Source: Negativicutes bacterium
GTDB taxonomy: Bacteria; Bacillota_C; Negativicutes; Sporomusales_B; JARLHX01
Assembly (NCBI GenBank): GCA_031292015.1
Contig: JARLHY010000163.1
Location: 1-64,000, forward strand
DNA: 64,000 nucleotides
Reading direction: 5' to 3'
The notes under the pieces were generated by a model. That model did not search any database. It saw only the letters and a program-made list of their open reading frames with translations, and was not told where the DNA came from. Of the stretch, positions 42,235 to 50,672 are shown in pieces. Both the position numbers and the translations under genes were made by a program. Each line of letters starts with the position of its first letter. Position 1 is the first letter of the stretch.

Positions 42235-43668
42235 TTGACTGCCACGAGTGGACCATCGCGGATTGATATGTGGCGGAAGAGAATCGGCGTTCCCCTGGCG
42301 GTTCTTTTGCCTGTACTGGTCCTGGCGATGAGCAGGCCCGCGGAATTGTCCGCGGCTGGCCACAAGGCCCTGGCCTTGTTTTCCGGTATCTTCGTGCTTT
42401 ATCTCACTGAAGCGATTCCCCTTGCGATCACAAGCATCATCATCGTGCCGGCGGCGGTGCTGATGAACATCACCAATACCAACGCCGCTTTGAGCGGCTT
42501 CGGCTCGTCGTCAGTATACCTGATTTTCGGTGCGTTCCTGTTGGCCGCAGGAATGGTCAAATCCCGCCTCGCCGAGCGGATAACCTATCTTGTCATGCGA
42601 TTTGTCGGCGACAGCGCCTCGAACATCTTGATGGGCGTTACCCTGGCCAACATCGTCCTGGCCTTTCTTGTGCCGTCCACCACGGCAAGAACGGCGATAC
42701 TGCTGCCGGTATGTCTGAGCATCATCGAAGTGTTCCGGGCCGACGGCAAATCAAATTTCGCCAAAGCCCTGCTGCTGATATTAACCTTCACCAATTCGAC
42801 CATCAGTGCCGGCATCATGACTGCGACCGTTCCCAATCCCATTACCATCGAATTCATCAACAAAGCCTCCGGCGTCGCCATTACCTACGGCCAGTGGTTC
42901 ATGTACGGCTTCCCGCCGGCCTTGCTGATGACCTTCATAACCTTGTACTATGTGCGATGGGTATACAAACCGGAGGTAGAGCGCGTTCCCAACGGCATTT
43001 CCCATGTCAGGGAAACGCTGGCCGAGCTCGGCCCTCTCAATCCGGACGAAAAACGGGCTCTGGTTGTTTTTGCCGCTGTCGTGACCTTGTGGATGACCGG
43101 CGGCTGGACGAAGATTGATCCCACCATCGCCTGTCTGGCCTGCGCCAGCCTGTTATTTGTGCCAAAAATCGGATTTTTGACCTGGAATGACGCCAACAAA
43201 GCCACATCCTGGCAAATCCTCCTGGTAACCGGAGGCGGAATCAGCCTGGGGGACATGCTTGTGAAGACCGGCGGCGCCAAATGGCTGGCGGTGACTATCT
43301 TCAACACCCTGGGACTGGGGCAGTTGTCGGTTATCGCCACCCTGATCATGGTTATGATCATCGTCCAGTATCTGCACCTTGTTTTCGTGGCCACGACACC
43401 GATGGCCACCGGTTTGATCCCCATCGTTATCGGCATCGCCGGTGTTGTCAATATCGATCCTCTGATCCTGGCCCTGCCGGCAGGCATGATTATCGGCGGC
43501 TATCCGCTGCTGATGTTTTATAACACATCGCCGAGTATTCTAGTCTATGGGACAGGCAAGCTCGCGGTCGAGGACTTTCCCCGGGTGGGTTTTGTTCTGT
43601 GCGGCATCGCCTGTGCTGTTTATGCAGTCTGCGCCATGACTTACTGGCGTTGGCTGGGACTGTTCTAA
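42235..43668 (+). CDS. DASS/SLC13-family anion symporter (copy 1)
   Basis: A membrane protein with about 12-14 helices and the family motifs LYLTEAIPLAITSI, FVLYLTEAIP in helix 2, GVTLANIVLAFLVPSTTARTAI (SNT-like substrate loop) and ATTPMATGLIPIVIG. These carriers import di- or tricarboxylates or sulfate with sodium. TTG 42235 lies behind GAGGTG; an in-frame GTG nine bases upstream overlaps it. It is part of the sigma-54 unit and a paralogue of 44775-46235. Confidence 0.9.
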   Translation: MTATSGPSRIDMWRKRIGVPLAVLLPVLVLAMSRPAELSAAGHKALALFSGIFVLYLTEAIPLAITSIIIVPAAVLMNITNTNAALSGFGSSSVYLIFGAFLLAAGMVKSRLAERITYLVMRFVGDSASNILMGVTLANIVLAFLVPSTTARTAILLPVCLSIIEVFRADGKSNFAKALLLILTFTNSTISAGIMTATVPNPITIEFINKASGVAITYGQWFMYGFPPALLMTFITLYYVRWVYKPEVERVPNGISHVRETLAELGPLNPDEKRALVVFAAVVTLWMTGGWTKIDPTIACLACASLLFVPKIGFLTWNDANKATSWQILLVTGGGISLGDMLVKTGGAKWLAVTIFNTLGLGQLSVIATLIMVMIIVQYLHLVFVATTPMATGLIPIVIGIAGVVNIDPLILALPAGMIIGGYPLLMFYNTSPSILVYGTGKLAVEDFPRVGFVLCGIACAVYAVCAMTYWRWLGLF

Positions 43669-43709
43669 AAACACTGGCAGGCAGCGATATTCTGGGAGGA
43701 GGCTATATT

Positions 43710-44686
43710 ATGAAGAACAAGGGAATAAGCCGGCGTACTTTCCTCAAACAGGCCGGCTTGGTCACCCTGGCGCTGGCGGGTGGGATCACCATCCCCAGGA
43801 GTCTTGCGGCAGAGTATGCCGAGGAATACCATGTGCCGAATTCTACAGGTACCGGGGCGCCCAGACTTAAAGCCCCGGCCGGTGCCTGCGACTGTCACCA
43901 CACATCTATGATGACCGTTTTCCGGTCGCCGGGTCTGCCAAACGGGCCCAATCCAACGGAACGGTGGCTGACTACCGGCTTCTCCAGCAGCGAATCGGCA
44001 CCACCCGCAATATTGTCGTCACCCCTTCGTCCTATGGCACCGATAACCGCTGTACCCTCGACGCCCTGGAACAATTCGGTCTGGCGAACACCCGCGGTGT
44101 GGCGGTGGTCGACACCAGCGTCACGGATGCCGAACTGCGGCAAATGGCCGACGCCGGTGTCAGGGGTATCCGCTTCACCCTGTTTGATCCGGCCACTGCT
44201 GTTACAAGAGTGGACATGATCGAGCCTCTGGCGAAACAGATCAGCGACCTCGGCTGGCACGTCCAAATCCACATGAGGGGCGACCAGATTGTCGCGGCTG
44301 AGGAAATGCTAAACCGACTCACCGTCCCCATTGTATTCGACCATATCGCCCGCCTGCCGCAGCCGGCCGGTGTCGAGCACCCCGCTTTCGGGGTCATCTG
44401 CCGGCTGATTGACAAAGGCCGGACCTGGGTCAAGCTGTCCGGCGCCTATCTGGACACCAAAATCGGCGCACCGACCTACGCCGACGTGACCAAGGTCGCC
44501 CAGGCCTTCGTGCGCTACGCGCCGCAGCGTATGGTGTGGGGCAGCGACTGGACACATCCCACCGAAAAGGAAAAACCGGATGACGCCGTGCTCTTTGATC
44601 TGCTTGCCGATTGGGCACCGGATCAAACGACGCTCCACCGTGTTCTTGTCGACAATCCGGCCCAGCTTTACGGTTTCCCGCAGTAA
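43710..44686 (+). pseudogene. LigI-like amidohydrolase/lactonase with Tat signal, frameshifted
   Basis: The frame starts at ATG 43710 (RBS GGAGGAGG) with a twin-arginine signal (SRRTFLKQAGLVTLALAGG) and reaches GACDCHH, the expected start of the metal-site HHH motif. There the frame slips: CACCACACATC (43895-43905) is one base short of CACCACCACATC. The rest reads correctly in the next frame as DYRLLQQRIGTTRNIVVTPS ... RGVAVVDTSVTDAELRQM ... MVWGSDWTHP ... LLVDNPAQLYGF-like, to TAA 44686. This is the TIM-barrel family of 2-pyrone-4,6-dicarboxylate lactonase and D-galactarolactone isomerase. It is either a true pseudogene or a sequencing error in a CAC repeat. Confidence 0.82.
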
Positions 44687-44774
44687 GCAGGCGGGAAAAA
44701 CCTGGCAGGGGCGGCGCTTAGCCGTCCCGCTCCACCGGGTCGGAACACCGGTTCTATGAGAGGGGGAGAGAACA

Positions 44775-46235
44775 ATGTCCACCCAACCGGGTGAAAAAAG
44801 CGGGTTCAACCCCGGGCGCCTGATGGAAAACCTGCGTCAAAAGTGGGGGCTTCCGCTGGCAATCGCCTGTATGCTGGCGGTCTGGTTCGCGCCGACTCCG
44901 GTCGGACTGACTTTGGTCGGAAAAAAAGCTTTGAGCATATTTGCCGGAATATTCGTGCTGTATATGACCGAGGCAATGCCGCTGGCTGTCACCAGCCTGG
45001 CGATCATTCCGTTGATGGTCCTTACCGGCACGGTAAAGTTAGCCGGCGTGCTGGAAGGGTTTGCAGCCCCTACCGTTTTTCTGCTCATCGGGGCGTTTAT
45101 TTTGGGCATCGCCATGGTAAACACCAAGCTGGCTGACAGAATTACCTATATCATTCTTACAAAAATCGGCAGTAAGACCCGCAATATTGTTTACGGGGTA
45201 ATGGCGGTGAATGTCGTGCTGGCCTTTCTGGTGCCTTCTGCCACCGCCCGCACCGCTATTTTGATACCGATCTGTCTTGGCATCATCCATGTATTCGAGG
45301 AAGGAAACGAAGGGCGTTCGCCCTTTGTTGTCGCCCTGCTCATCACCATGTGCTTTACCAACGTCACCATCAGCGCCGGGATTATGACCGCCACGGTGGC
45401 CAACCCGGTGGTCATTGAGTTTATCGCCAAGGGAGGGGGCCCTGCCATAACCTACATGCAATGGCTGATCCTCGGCTTCCCCCCCGCCATCTTGATGACT
45501 GTCCTCACGGCCTGGTACGTCCTCAGAGTATTTCCGCCGGAACGGGATGAGCTTCCCGGCGGACAGCAGTATGTTGAGGATAAGCTCAAGAGCTTTGGGC
45601 CGATGAGTTCGGAGGAAAAGCGGACCCTGAGCGTTTTCCTGGTGGTTGTGACGATGTGGGTTTTAGGCGACTGGATCAAGGTCGACCCCACAACAGCCTG
45701 TATGGTTGGGGCTGTCGCCCTTTACCTGCCAAAATTCGGGGTGCTGAAATGGAGCGACGCCCATAAAGGCGTTCCCTGGGCAGTTGCCCTGATCACCGGC
45801 GGCGGCATCGCCTTGGGCGATATTCTGATGAAAACCGGCGCAGCCAAGTGGCTGGCCACCACCATCTTCAGCCTGCTCGGCCTTCAGTCCCTGAGTACGC
45901 TGATGCTTCTGGTGGCAGTCATGCTGGTCTGTGTCTATCTCCATTTCTTCTTTGTCGGAACGACGCCGATGGCTACCGCCCTGCTGCCGATTATTTTGTC
46001 GATAGCGTCTACGGCCGGGATACCGCCGGTGGTTCTGGCGCTGCCGGCAGGCATGATCATCGGCGGCTATGCGTTGCTGATGTTTTACTGCACCAATCCG
46101 AGCATTCTGGTATATTCCACAGGCAGGGTGCGGATCGAGGATTACCCCCGGGCGGGAATCCCCCTCAGCGCCATCGCCTGCATAGTCTACGCCCTCTGCG
46201 CCGCGACCTACTGGCGCTGGCTCGGCTTCTTTTAA
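44775..46235 (+). CDS. DASS/SLC13-family anion symporter (copy 2)
   Basis: Strongly similar by eye to copy 1 along its whole length: FAGIFVLYMTEAMPLAVTSL, VVLAFLVPSATARTAILIPI, ITMCFTNVTISAGIMTATVA, WAVALITGGGIALGDILMKT and ATYWRWLGFF, all with counterparts in copy 1. The differences lie mainly in the N-terminus and loops. It probably carries a related dicarboxylate. It ends the sigma-54 unit with a strong terminator 7 bases past the stop. ATG 44775 after a GGGGGAG site. Confidence 0.9.
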   Translation: MSTQPGEKSGFNPGRLMENLRQKWGLPLAIACMLAVWFAPTPVGLTLVGKKALSIFAGIFVLYMTEAMPLAVTSLAIIPLMVLTGTVKLAGVLEGFAAPTVFLLIGAFILGIAMVNTKLADRITYIILTKIGSKTRNIVYGVMAVNVVLAFLVPSATARTAILIPICLGIIHVFEEGNEGRSPFVVALLITMCFTNVTISAGIMTATVANPVVIEFIAKGGGPAITYMQWLILGFPPAILMTVLTAWYVLRVFPPERDELPGGQQYVEDKLKSFGPMSSEEKRTLSVFLVVVTMWVLGDWIKVDPTTACMVGAVALYLPKFGVLKWSDAHKGVPWAVALITGGGIALGDILMKTGAAKWLATTIFSLLGLQSLSTLMLLVAVMLVCVYLHFFFVGTTPMATALLPIILSIASTAGIPPVVLALPAGMIIGGYALLMFYCTNPSILVYSTGRVRIEDYPRAGIPLSAIACIVYALCAATYWRWLGFF

Positions 46236-46241
46236 GCCGCA

Positions 46242-46284
46242 AAAATCCGCCTTCTTGGCCCATGGCCCGGAGGCGGATTTTTTT
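46242..46284 (+). terminator. Intrinsic terminator of the sigma-54 operon
   Basis: AAAATCCGCCT (46242-46252) pairs with AGGCGGATTTT (46271-46281) and is followed by T to 46284; the loop contains a further GGCCCATGGCC palindrome. Confidence 0.9.
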
Positions 46285-46301
46285 ATTGGGTGCTCATTAG
46301 C

Positions 46302-47165
46302 CTACAAGTCGGTGTTGGAATAGCAATAGATACAGGAGAAGCCGCATTTCTGCCGATAGTCGCCGATATCCGAGCTTTTATGGCAGCGGCACGACTGCCG
46401 CTGCCCGCTGTCCCTGGCCTTGGAAAGTTTGCCGCCAAAGACGTTTTCCAGCAAGGATGCGTCGATACAGGCCCCTGGCTCGATCCCTTCAACCCTTTCC
46501 AGCAGCGGCGACGCACAGCTGTAAACCGTGATATTGTGCTTTTGGGCAATCGCCGCAACCTCGGCGAATAAACTCAGTATCTGTGAGTCGCTGTAGCTTT
46601 CGATCGCAACCCCGGCTTGACTCAGCCTCCGCTTAACATGAGGGTACATTGCGATATAGGATGTAGTCACCCGGCACGCCGTCATTCCCAGGCTGTCCAG
46701 ATCCCGGCACAGCCTGGCGAAAGCGTTCAGCCTGGCCTTTTGGGGCTCATCGTAAGTCGGGGCATTTTCCCCCTGCCTAGAGATGATCAGCGGGTCAAAC
46801 CGGATGGTGAACTGCCGCGCTGCGTACCGGTTCAGCAGCCCCTCCAAAACCCGGATGGTCTGTCCGTACTCCGGCACGTTGGGTTCCAGTGTCCTGGAGT
46901 AATCATTGATGGTGTAGTGAAAATACAGATTGTAGTTTTCCAGCTGGCCCGGAGCCTTCAGCACATTGCCGAAATCCTTGCTCCACAGCACCAGGCTGTG
47001 GACGTTTTCAGGCTGCAGGTCAATGGTATAGGTCGTATCCCTGAAGCGCGGGTTGGCCACAGCCACTTGTCCGCTGCCCAGAACCTGCTGGAGCCAGCCG
47101 TAATAAAACCGCGGGATGTCCGTTCGCCGCGACGCGGAAATGATTTTCCTCCTGCTTACCGCCAT
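46302..47165 (-). CDS. DUF1848-family protein
   Basis: The N-terminal ISASRRTDIPRFYYGWL and the following LVLWSKDFGNVL are signatures of DUF1848. The C-terminal end has CRCHKSSDIGDY and CGFSCIYCYSN, where a CxxxCxxC-like group (GFSCIYCYSN) resembles a radical-SAM-type cluster site, though at the C-terminus rather than the N-terminus. A beta/alpha barrel is likely. The function is unknown. It is convergent with the transporter operon and separated from it by the terminator. Confidence 0.82.
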   Translation of the reverse strand: MAVSRRKIISASRRTDIPRFYYGWLQQVLGSGQVAVANPRFRDTTYTIDLQPENVHSLVLWSKDFGNVLKAPGQLENYNLYFHYTINDYSRTLEPNVPEYGQTIRVLEGLLNRYAARQFTIRFDPLIISRQGENAPTYDEPQKARLNAFARLCRDLDSLGMTACRVTTSYIAMYPHVKRRLSQAGVAIESYSDSQILSLFAEVAAIAQKHNITVYSCASPLLERVEGIEPGACIDASLLENVFGGKLSKARDSGQRQSCRCHKSSDIGDYRQKCGFSCIYCYSNTDL

Positions 47166-47639
47166 CTTTTTTCACCCGGCTTACAGTTTTTTGTCATTCT
47201 GCCCACTCCCGCCTGATAACACGCGGTTGCGCTGCCTGCCAGCCATCGGGCCGCGGGCGAAAGCTGCGCTTGTCTTTATTCTCCGTCAGACAGCCTAAAT
47301 CCTTGGCAAGAAAGGCCGGCGGCTTCTTCCGGCTTGTGACCGGACTTGCCGGCCTGGTCGTGAATAATCCAGGCGGACTGCCGTAAAACGGCAAAGAACC
47401 ATTTACTATTTCCGGCAAATATGATATGTTTTTTATGAATAATCATTCGTCAATCTGCACCGCTCGGCGGACCCACCGGCAGGAAATACTGTTTCTCAGG
47501 TCCTGGCGACCGTTTGACAGGCCCCCCTCCCGGCGGCTGTCCAGCAATTCTGCGGCTGCAACTGGTCTTACCGTCAGACCGGCAACCTGGTTTTCTTCTT
47601 GGCGGCACTTTTTAATTTATTATGAAGCGGGGGAAAAAA
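47166..47639. other. 474-bp intergenic region before glcD
   Basis: No convincing gene is seen. A minus-strand frame (47194-47418, Pro/Arg-rich) lacks a ribosome site. The part next to glcD contains TGGTCTTACCG (47563-47573), one mismatch from the TGGTNNNACCA operator core of GntR/FadR-type lactate and glycolate regulators (LldR, PdhR, GlcC), within a small GGTCT...AGACC hairpin. No regulator gene is adjacent. Confidence 0.4.
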
Positions 47640-49022
47640 ATGCAAAATCAAGTGATCGAGGCTTTCAAGCAGCTGGTCGGAGCCGAGTACGTCCTGACCG
47701 GCAAAGAGGACTTGTTGTGTTATTCGTATGACGCAACACCGGGATTTTCCCATATGCCTGACGCGGTCATCATTCCTGGCACCACCGACGAGGTCGCAAA
47801 AGTTCTGGCTCTGGCCAACAGCGAAAAGATTCCGGTCTATCCCCGGGGCTCGGGCACCAACCTCAGCGCCGGAACCGTCCCCATGAAGGGCGGCATCGTG
47901 CTGCTCATGACCCGTTTCGCCAAGATTATCGAAATCGACGCCGCCAATCTGGTCGCCACCGCCGAACCTGGCGTGATTGTCGCCACGTTGAACGCGGCTG
48001 TAGGCGAATTCGGCCTTATATATCCCCCCGACCCCGGCACGGTCGCCACCGCGACGCTGGGCGGCACGGTATCCGAGAACGCAGGCGGCCTCAGAGGCCT
48101 TAAATACGGTGTTTCCAAACACTACATCATGGGCCTGGAAATCGTCCTGGCCGACGGGCGGATCATTCAAACCGGCGGCAAAAACGTCAAAGACGTCGCC
48201 GGCTATGACCTGACCAAACTGTTCACAGGTTCGGAAGGAACCCTGGGAGTCATCACAAAGGTCACCGTCAAGCTGGTCCCGGCACCGGAAGCCAGCAAGG
48301 CTATGCTGGCCATCTTCTCCGACCTGGACAACGCCGGCAAGGCCATCTCAGCCATTATCGCCAACAAAATCATTCCCGCCACCCTTGAAATCATGGATAA
48401 CGCCACCATCCGCACCGTCGAGGATTACGCCAAGGTCGGCCTGCCTGTCGACGCCGAGGCCGTCCTGCTGATCGAGGTTGACGGCATCCCCGCCGTTGTG
48501 GAAAAGGAAGCCGCCAAAGTAATCGAAGTTTTACAGGCCAATGGCGCCACCGCCATCCAGACAGCCAAGGACGCAACCGAGCGGGACAAACTGTGGGCCG
48601 CCCGCCGCGCCGCCCTGCCGGCTCTGGCCAAACTGCGTCCCACCACCTTCGTGGAGGACGCTACCGTTCCCCGCAGCAAAGTACCTGACATGATCCGGGC
48701 CGTAAACCATGCTGCCGCCAAACACAACGTGACTATCGGTACCTTCGGCCACGCCGGCGACGGTAACCTGCACCCCACCATCGTCTGCGACATTCGCGAC
48801 GCCGCCGAAATGGAGCGGGTGCATGCAGCCATGGATGAAATATTCGCCACCGCCATCAAGCTTGGCGGCACTCTCAGCGGCGAGCACGGCATCGGCCTTG
48901 GCAAACTGAAATATATGGAAGACCAGTTCGGACCGGCCAGCATGAGCGCCATGCGGGCGATCAAAAAGGCCCTTGATCCCAACTGCATCTTGAATCCCGG
49001 AAAACTTGTCGGGGAGTGTTGA
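47640..49022 (+). CDS. glcD: FAD-linked 2-hydroxyacid oxidase (GlcD-like)
   Basis: The FAD-binding (PCMH) domain has VYPRGSGTNLSAGTVPMKGG and DPGTVATATLGGTVSENAGG; the C-terminal lobe has GTFGHAGDGNLHPTIV and SGEHGIGLGKLKY. These match GlcD/lactate dehydrogenase-type flavoproteins that oxidise glycolate or D-lactate. ATG 47640 is preferred because GGGGG lies seven bases upstream; the in-frame ATG at 47622 has none. It is directly followed by the Fe-S partner gene. Without an electron-bifurcating Etf pair next door, electrons probably go to the quinone pool through the partner. Confidence 0.92.
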   Translation: MQNQVIEAFKQLVGAEYVLTGKEDLLCYSYDATPGFSHMPDAVIIPGTTDEVAKVLALANSEKIPVYPRGSGTNLSAGTVPMKGGIVLLMTRFAKIIEIDAANLVATAEPGVIVATLNAAVGEFGLIYPPDPGTVATATLGGTVSENAGGLRGLKYGVSKHYIMGLEIVLADGRIIQTGGKNVKDVAGYDLTKLFTGSEGTLGVITKVTVKLVPAPEASKAMLAIFSDLDNAGKAISAIIANKIIPATLEIMDNATIRTVEDYAKVGLPVDAEAVLLIEVDGIPAVVEKEAAKVIEVLQANGATAIQTAKDATERDKLWAARRAALPALAKLRPTTFVEDATVPRSKVPDMIRAVNHAAAKHNVTIGTFGHAGDGNLHPTIVCDIRDAAEMERVHAAMDEIFATAIKLGGTLSGEHGIGLGKLKYMEDQFGPASMSAMRAIKKALDPNCILNPGKLVGEC

Positions 49023-49024
49023 TC

Positions 49025-50314
49025 ATGAGTGACAACAAACATTTGCTTGCCGAAATCGAAGACGCCATCGCCAACTGTATGAAATGCGGCAACTGCATGG
49101 AAGTATGTCCGATCTATAAGGAGCTCCAGACCGAGTCATCGGTGGCCCGCGGCAAACTGGCCCTCATTGAGGCTGTTTTGAGCGGCAACGCCGATATATC
49201 CCAGGGCTTTGACAAACGGATGGCGATGTGCGTATCCTGTAAGGCCTGCGCCGCCAAATGTCCCTGCGGCGTCAAGGCCGACGAACTCATCCTGCGCGGC
49301 CGCGAAGCGTCGGTGAAGGCGCGGGGGCTGCACCCGATCAAAAAGAACGTCTTTAAACTGCTGTCCAACCGGACGCTGTTTGACTTCGCCCTGCGGATGG
49401 CCGGCCTGTTCGGCCCCCTGCAGATGAAAAAGCTGCCTGGCCGTTTCGCGGTGGTGGCCCGCTTCCCCATGCCCGGCCTCGACCGCCGGCGGGTGCTGGC
49501 TCCCTTCGCCGCCACTCCTCTGCGCAGCCAGGTTCCCGAAACCCTCAAAGTGGCCAACCCTAAAATGAAGGTTGCCTTCTTCACCGGCTGTACCATCAAC
49601 TATGTTTATACCGATATCGGCCACTCGGTTCTGAATGTCCTCAAGGAAAACGACGTTGAGGTCACCCTGCCGCCGATGCAGCACTGCTGCGGCACGCCGG
49701 TCTATATGTCCGGCGACACCGAACTGGCCAAGGTCTTCGCCAAGCATAATATCGAGACCTTCGAGCGGGCTAACGTCGATTACATCGTAGCCGCCTGCGG
49801 TTCCTGCTCCGAAGCCTTCAAAATCGAATATCCCGAAATGTTCCGCGACGACCCCGCCTTGCGGGAACGGGCCGAGAAACTGGCTGCCAAAACCTTCGAA
49901 ATCAGCGAATTTCTCGTGGATGTCCTGAAATTCCGTCAGGACAATCTCGGCGCTGTCAACGCCACTGTCACCATGCATGACCCCTGCCATATGGCCAGAG
50001 GCATCAAGGTCACCGAACAGCCTCGCAAAATCCTGAAAGCCATCCCTGGCGTAAAATTCGTCGAGATGAAAAACCCGGACCGCTGCTGCGGCGCCGGCGG
50101 CTCCTTCAGCCTGGCCAACTACGAAATCTCCCGGAAAATCAACGACCGGAAAATCGCCGATATCGCCACCACCGACGCCGACACCGTGGCCACCAGCTGC
50201 GGTTCCTGCCGGATGCATATCATCGACGGTCTGGTCCAAAACGACAAACCCCAGGATGTCCTGCACACCGTCCAGCTCCTGGACAAGGCTTATCAGGCCG
50301 GCAAACAAGCCTGA
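49025..50314 (+). CDS. glcF: Fe-S oxidoreductase subunit (GlcF-like)
   Basis: Two [4Fe-4S] ferredoxin motifs (CMKCGNCMEVCP and CVSCKACAAKCPCG) are followed by two CCG domains (GCTINYVY ... HCCGTPVYM and CHMARGI ... RCCGAGGSF), the layout of GlcF/LldE-type subunits. It takes electrons from the flavin subunit encoded upstream. ATG 49025 lies two bases after the glcD stop with GGGGAG upstream, so the two are coupled. It ends with a strong terminator. Confidence 0.92.
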   Translation: MSDNKHLLAEIEDAIANCMKCGNCMEVCPIYKELQTESSVARGKLALIEAVLSGNADISQGFDKRMAMCVSCKACAAKCPCGVKADELILRGREASVKARGLHPIKKNVFKLLSNRTLFDFALRMAGLFGPLQMKKLPGRFAVVARFPMPGLDRRRVLAPFAATPLRSQVPETLKVANPKMKVAFFTGCTINYVYTDIGHSVLNVLKENDVEVTLPPMQHCCGTPVYMSGDTELAKVFAKHNIETFERANVDYIVAACGSCSEAFKIEYPEMFRDDPALRERAEKLAAKTFEISEFLVDVLKFRQDNLGAVNATVTMHDPCHMARGIKVTEQPRKILKAIPGVKFVEMKNPDRCCGAGGSFSLANYEISRKINDRKIADIATTDADTVATSCGSCRMHIIDGLVQNDKPQDVLHTVQLLDKAYQAGKQA

Positions 50315-50336
50315 TCCCTGGCTTTCCTAGCTACTT

Positions 50337-50378
50337 AAAAGATGTCAGTAAGCCATACCGGCCGACTGACATCTTTTT
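50337..50378 (+). terminator. Intrinsic terminator of glcDF
   Basis: AAAAGATGTCAGT (50337-50349) pairs exactly with ACTGACATCTTTT (50365-50377), running into the T tract. Confidence 0.9.
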
Positions 50379-50413
50379 CTTTCCCTGTTTACTTAGAAAA
50401 TATCATTTCCATA

Positions 50414-50554
50414 TCAGGGACCACCGGATAACCGCTCCAGCGTCTCGTCAATCTCCGGGTCCACCCCGCCCAGGCCGTCATTGACGCCGCCGACGTGCTT
50501 GAGCTTCTCCTCATGGGACTTTTCCCGTTTTTGCAGCTCTTCTTTTTCTTCCAT
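50414..50554 (-). CDS. 46-residue acidic small protein
   Basis: ATG 50554 follows GAGGTG by six bases and opens a frame MEEKEELQKREKSHEEKLKH, then VGGVNDGLGGVDPEIDETLE and a short end SGGP. The first half is a highly charged helix; the second half has Gly and Asp. It has no Cys and no membrane segment. The charge pattern, ribosome site and clean stop argue for a real gene. It lies downstream of the chemoreceptor terminator, so it needs its own promoter. No family is recognised. Confidence 0.6.
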   Translation of the reverse strand: MEEKEELQKREKSHEEKLKHVGGVNDGLGGVDPEIDETLERLSGGP

Positions 50555-50611
50555 TTGCCTCACCTCGCTGTCCCCCTGTTCCTCTGACCAGGTTCTGTCT
50601 TGTAGTATGGG

Positions 50612-50646
50612 AAAAAAACAGAACCCCTACTCATACGGGGTTCTGT
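50612..50646 (-). terminator. Intrinsic terminator of the dCache chemoreceptor gene
   Basis: On the minus strand a 10-bp stem (50646-50637 with 50627-50618, arms ACAGAACCCC) is followed by seven T (50618-50612), 26 bases past the chemoreceptor stop. Confidence 0.88.
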
Positions 50647-50672
50647 CCTCTTTCGTTTCCTTTTGCCTGGCG

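Noticed and set aside
47194..47418. 74-codon minus-strand frame upstream of the DUF1848 gene
   Set aside because: No ribosome site, random-looking Pro/Arg composition and no domain.
49136..50308. 390-codon minus-strand open frame
   Set aside because: Antisense shadow of glcF, which has intact Fe-S and CCG motifs.
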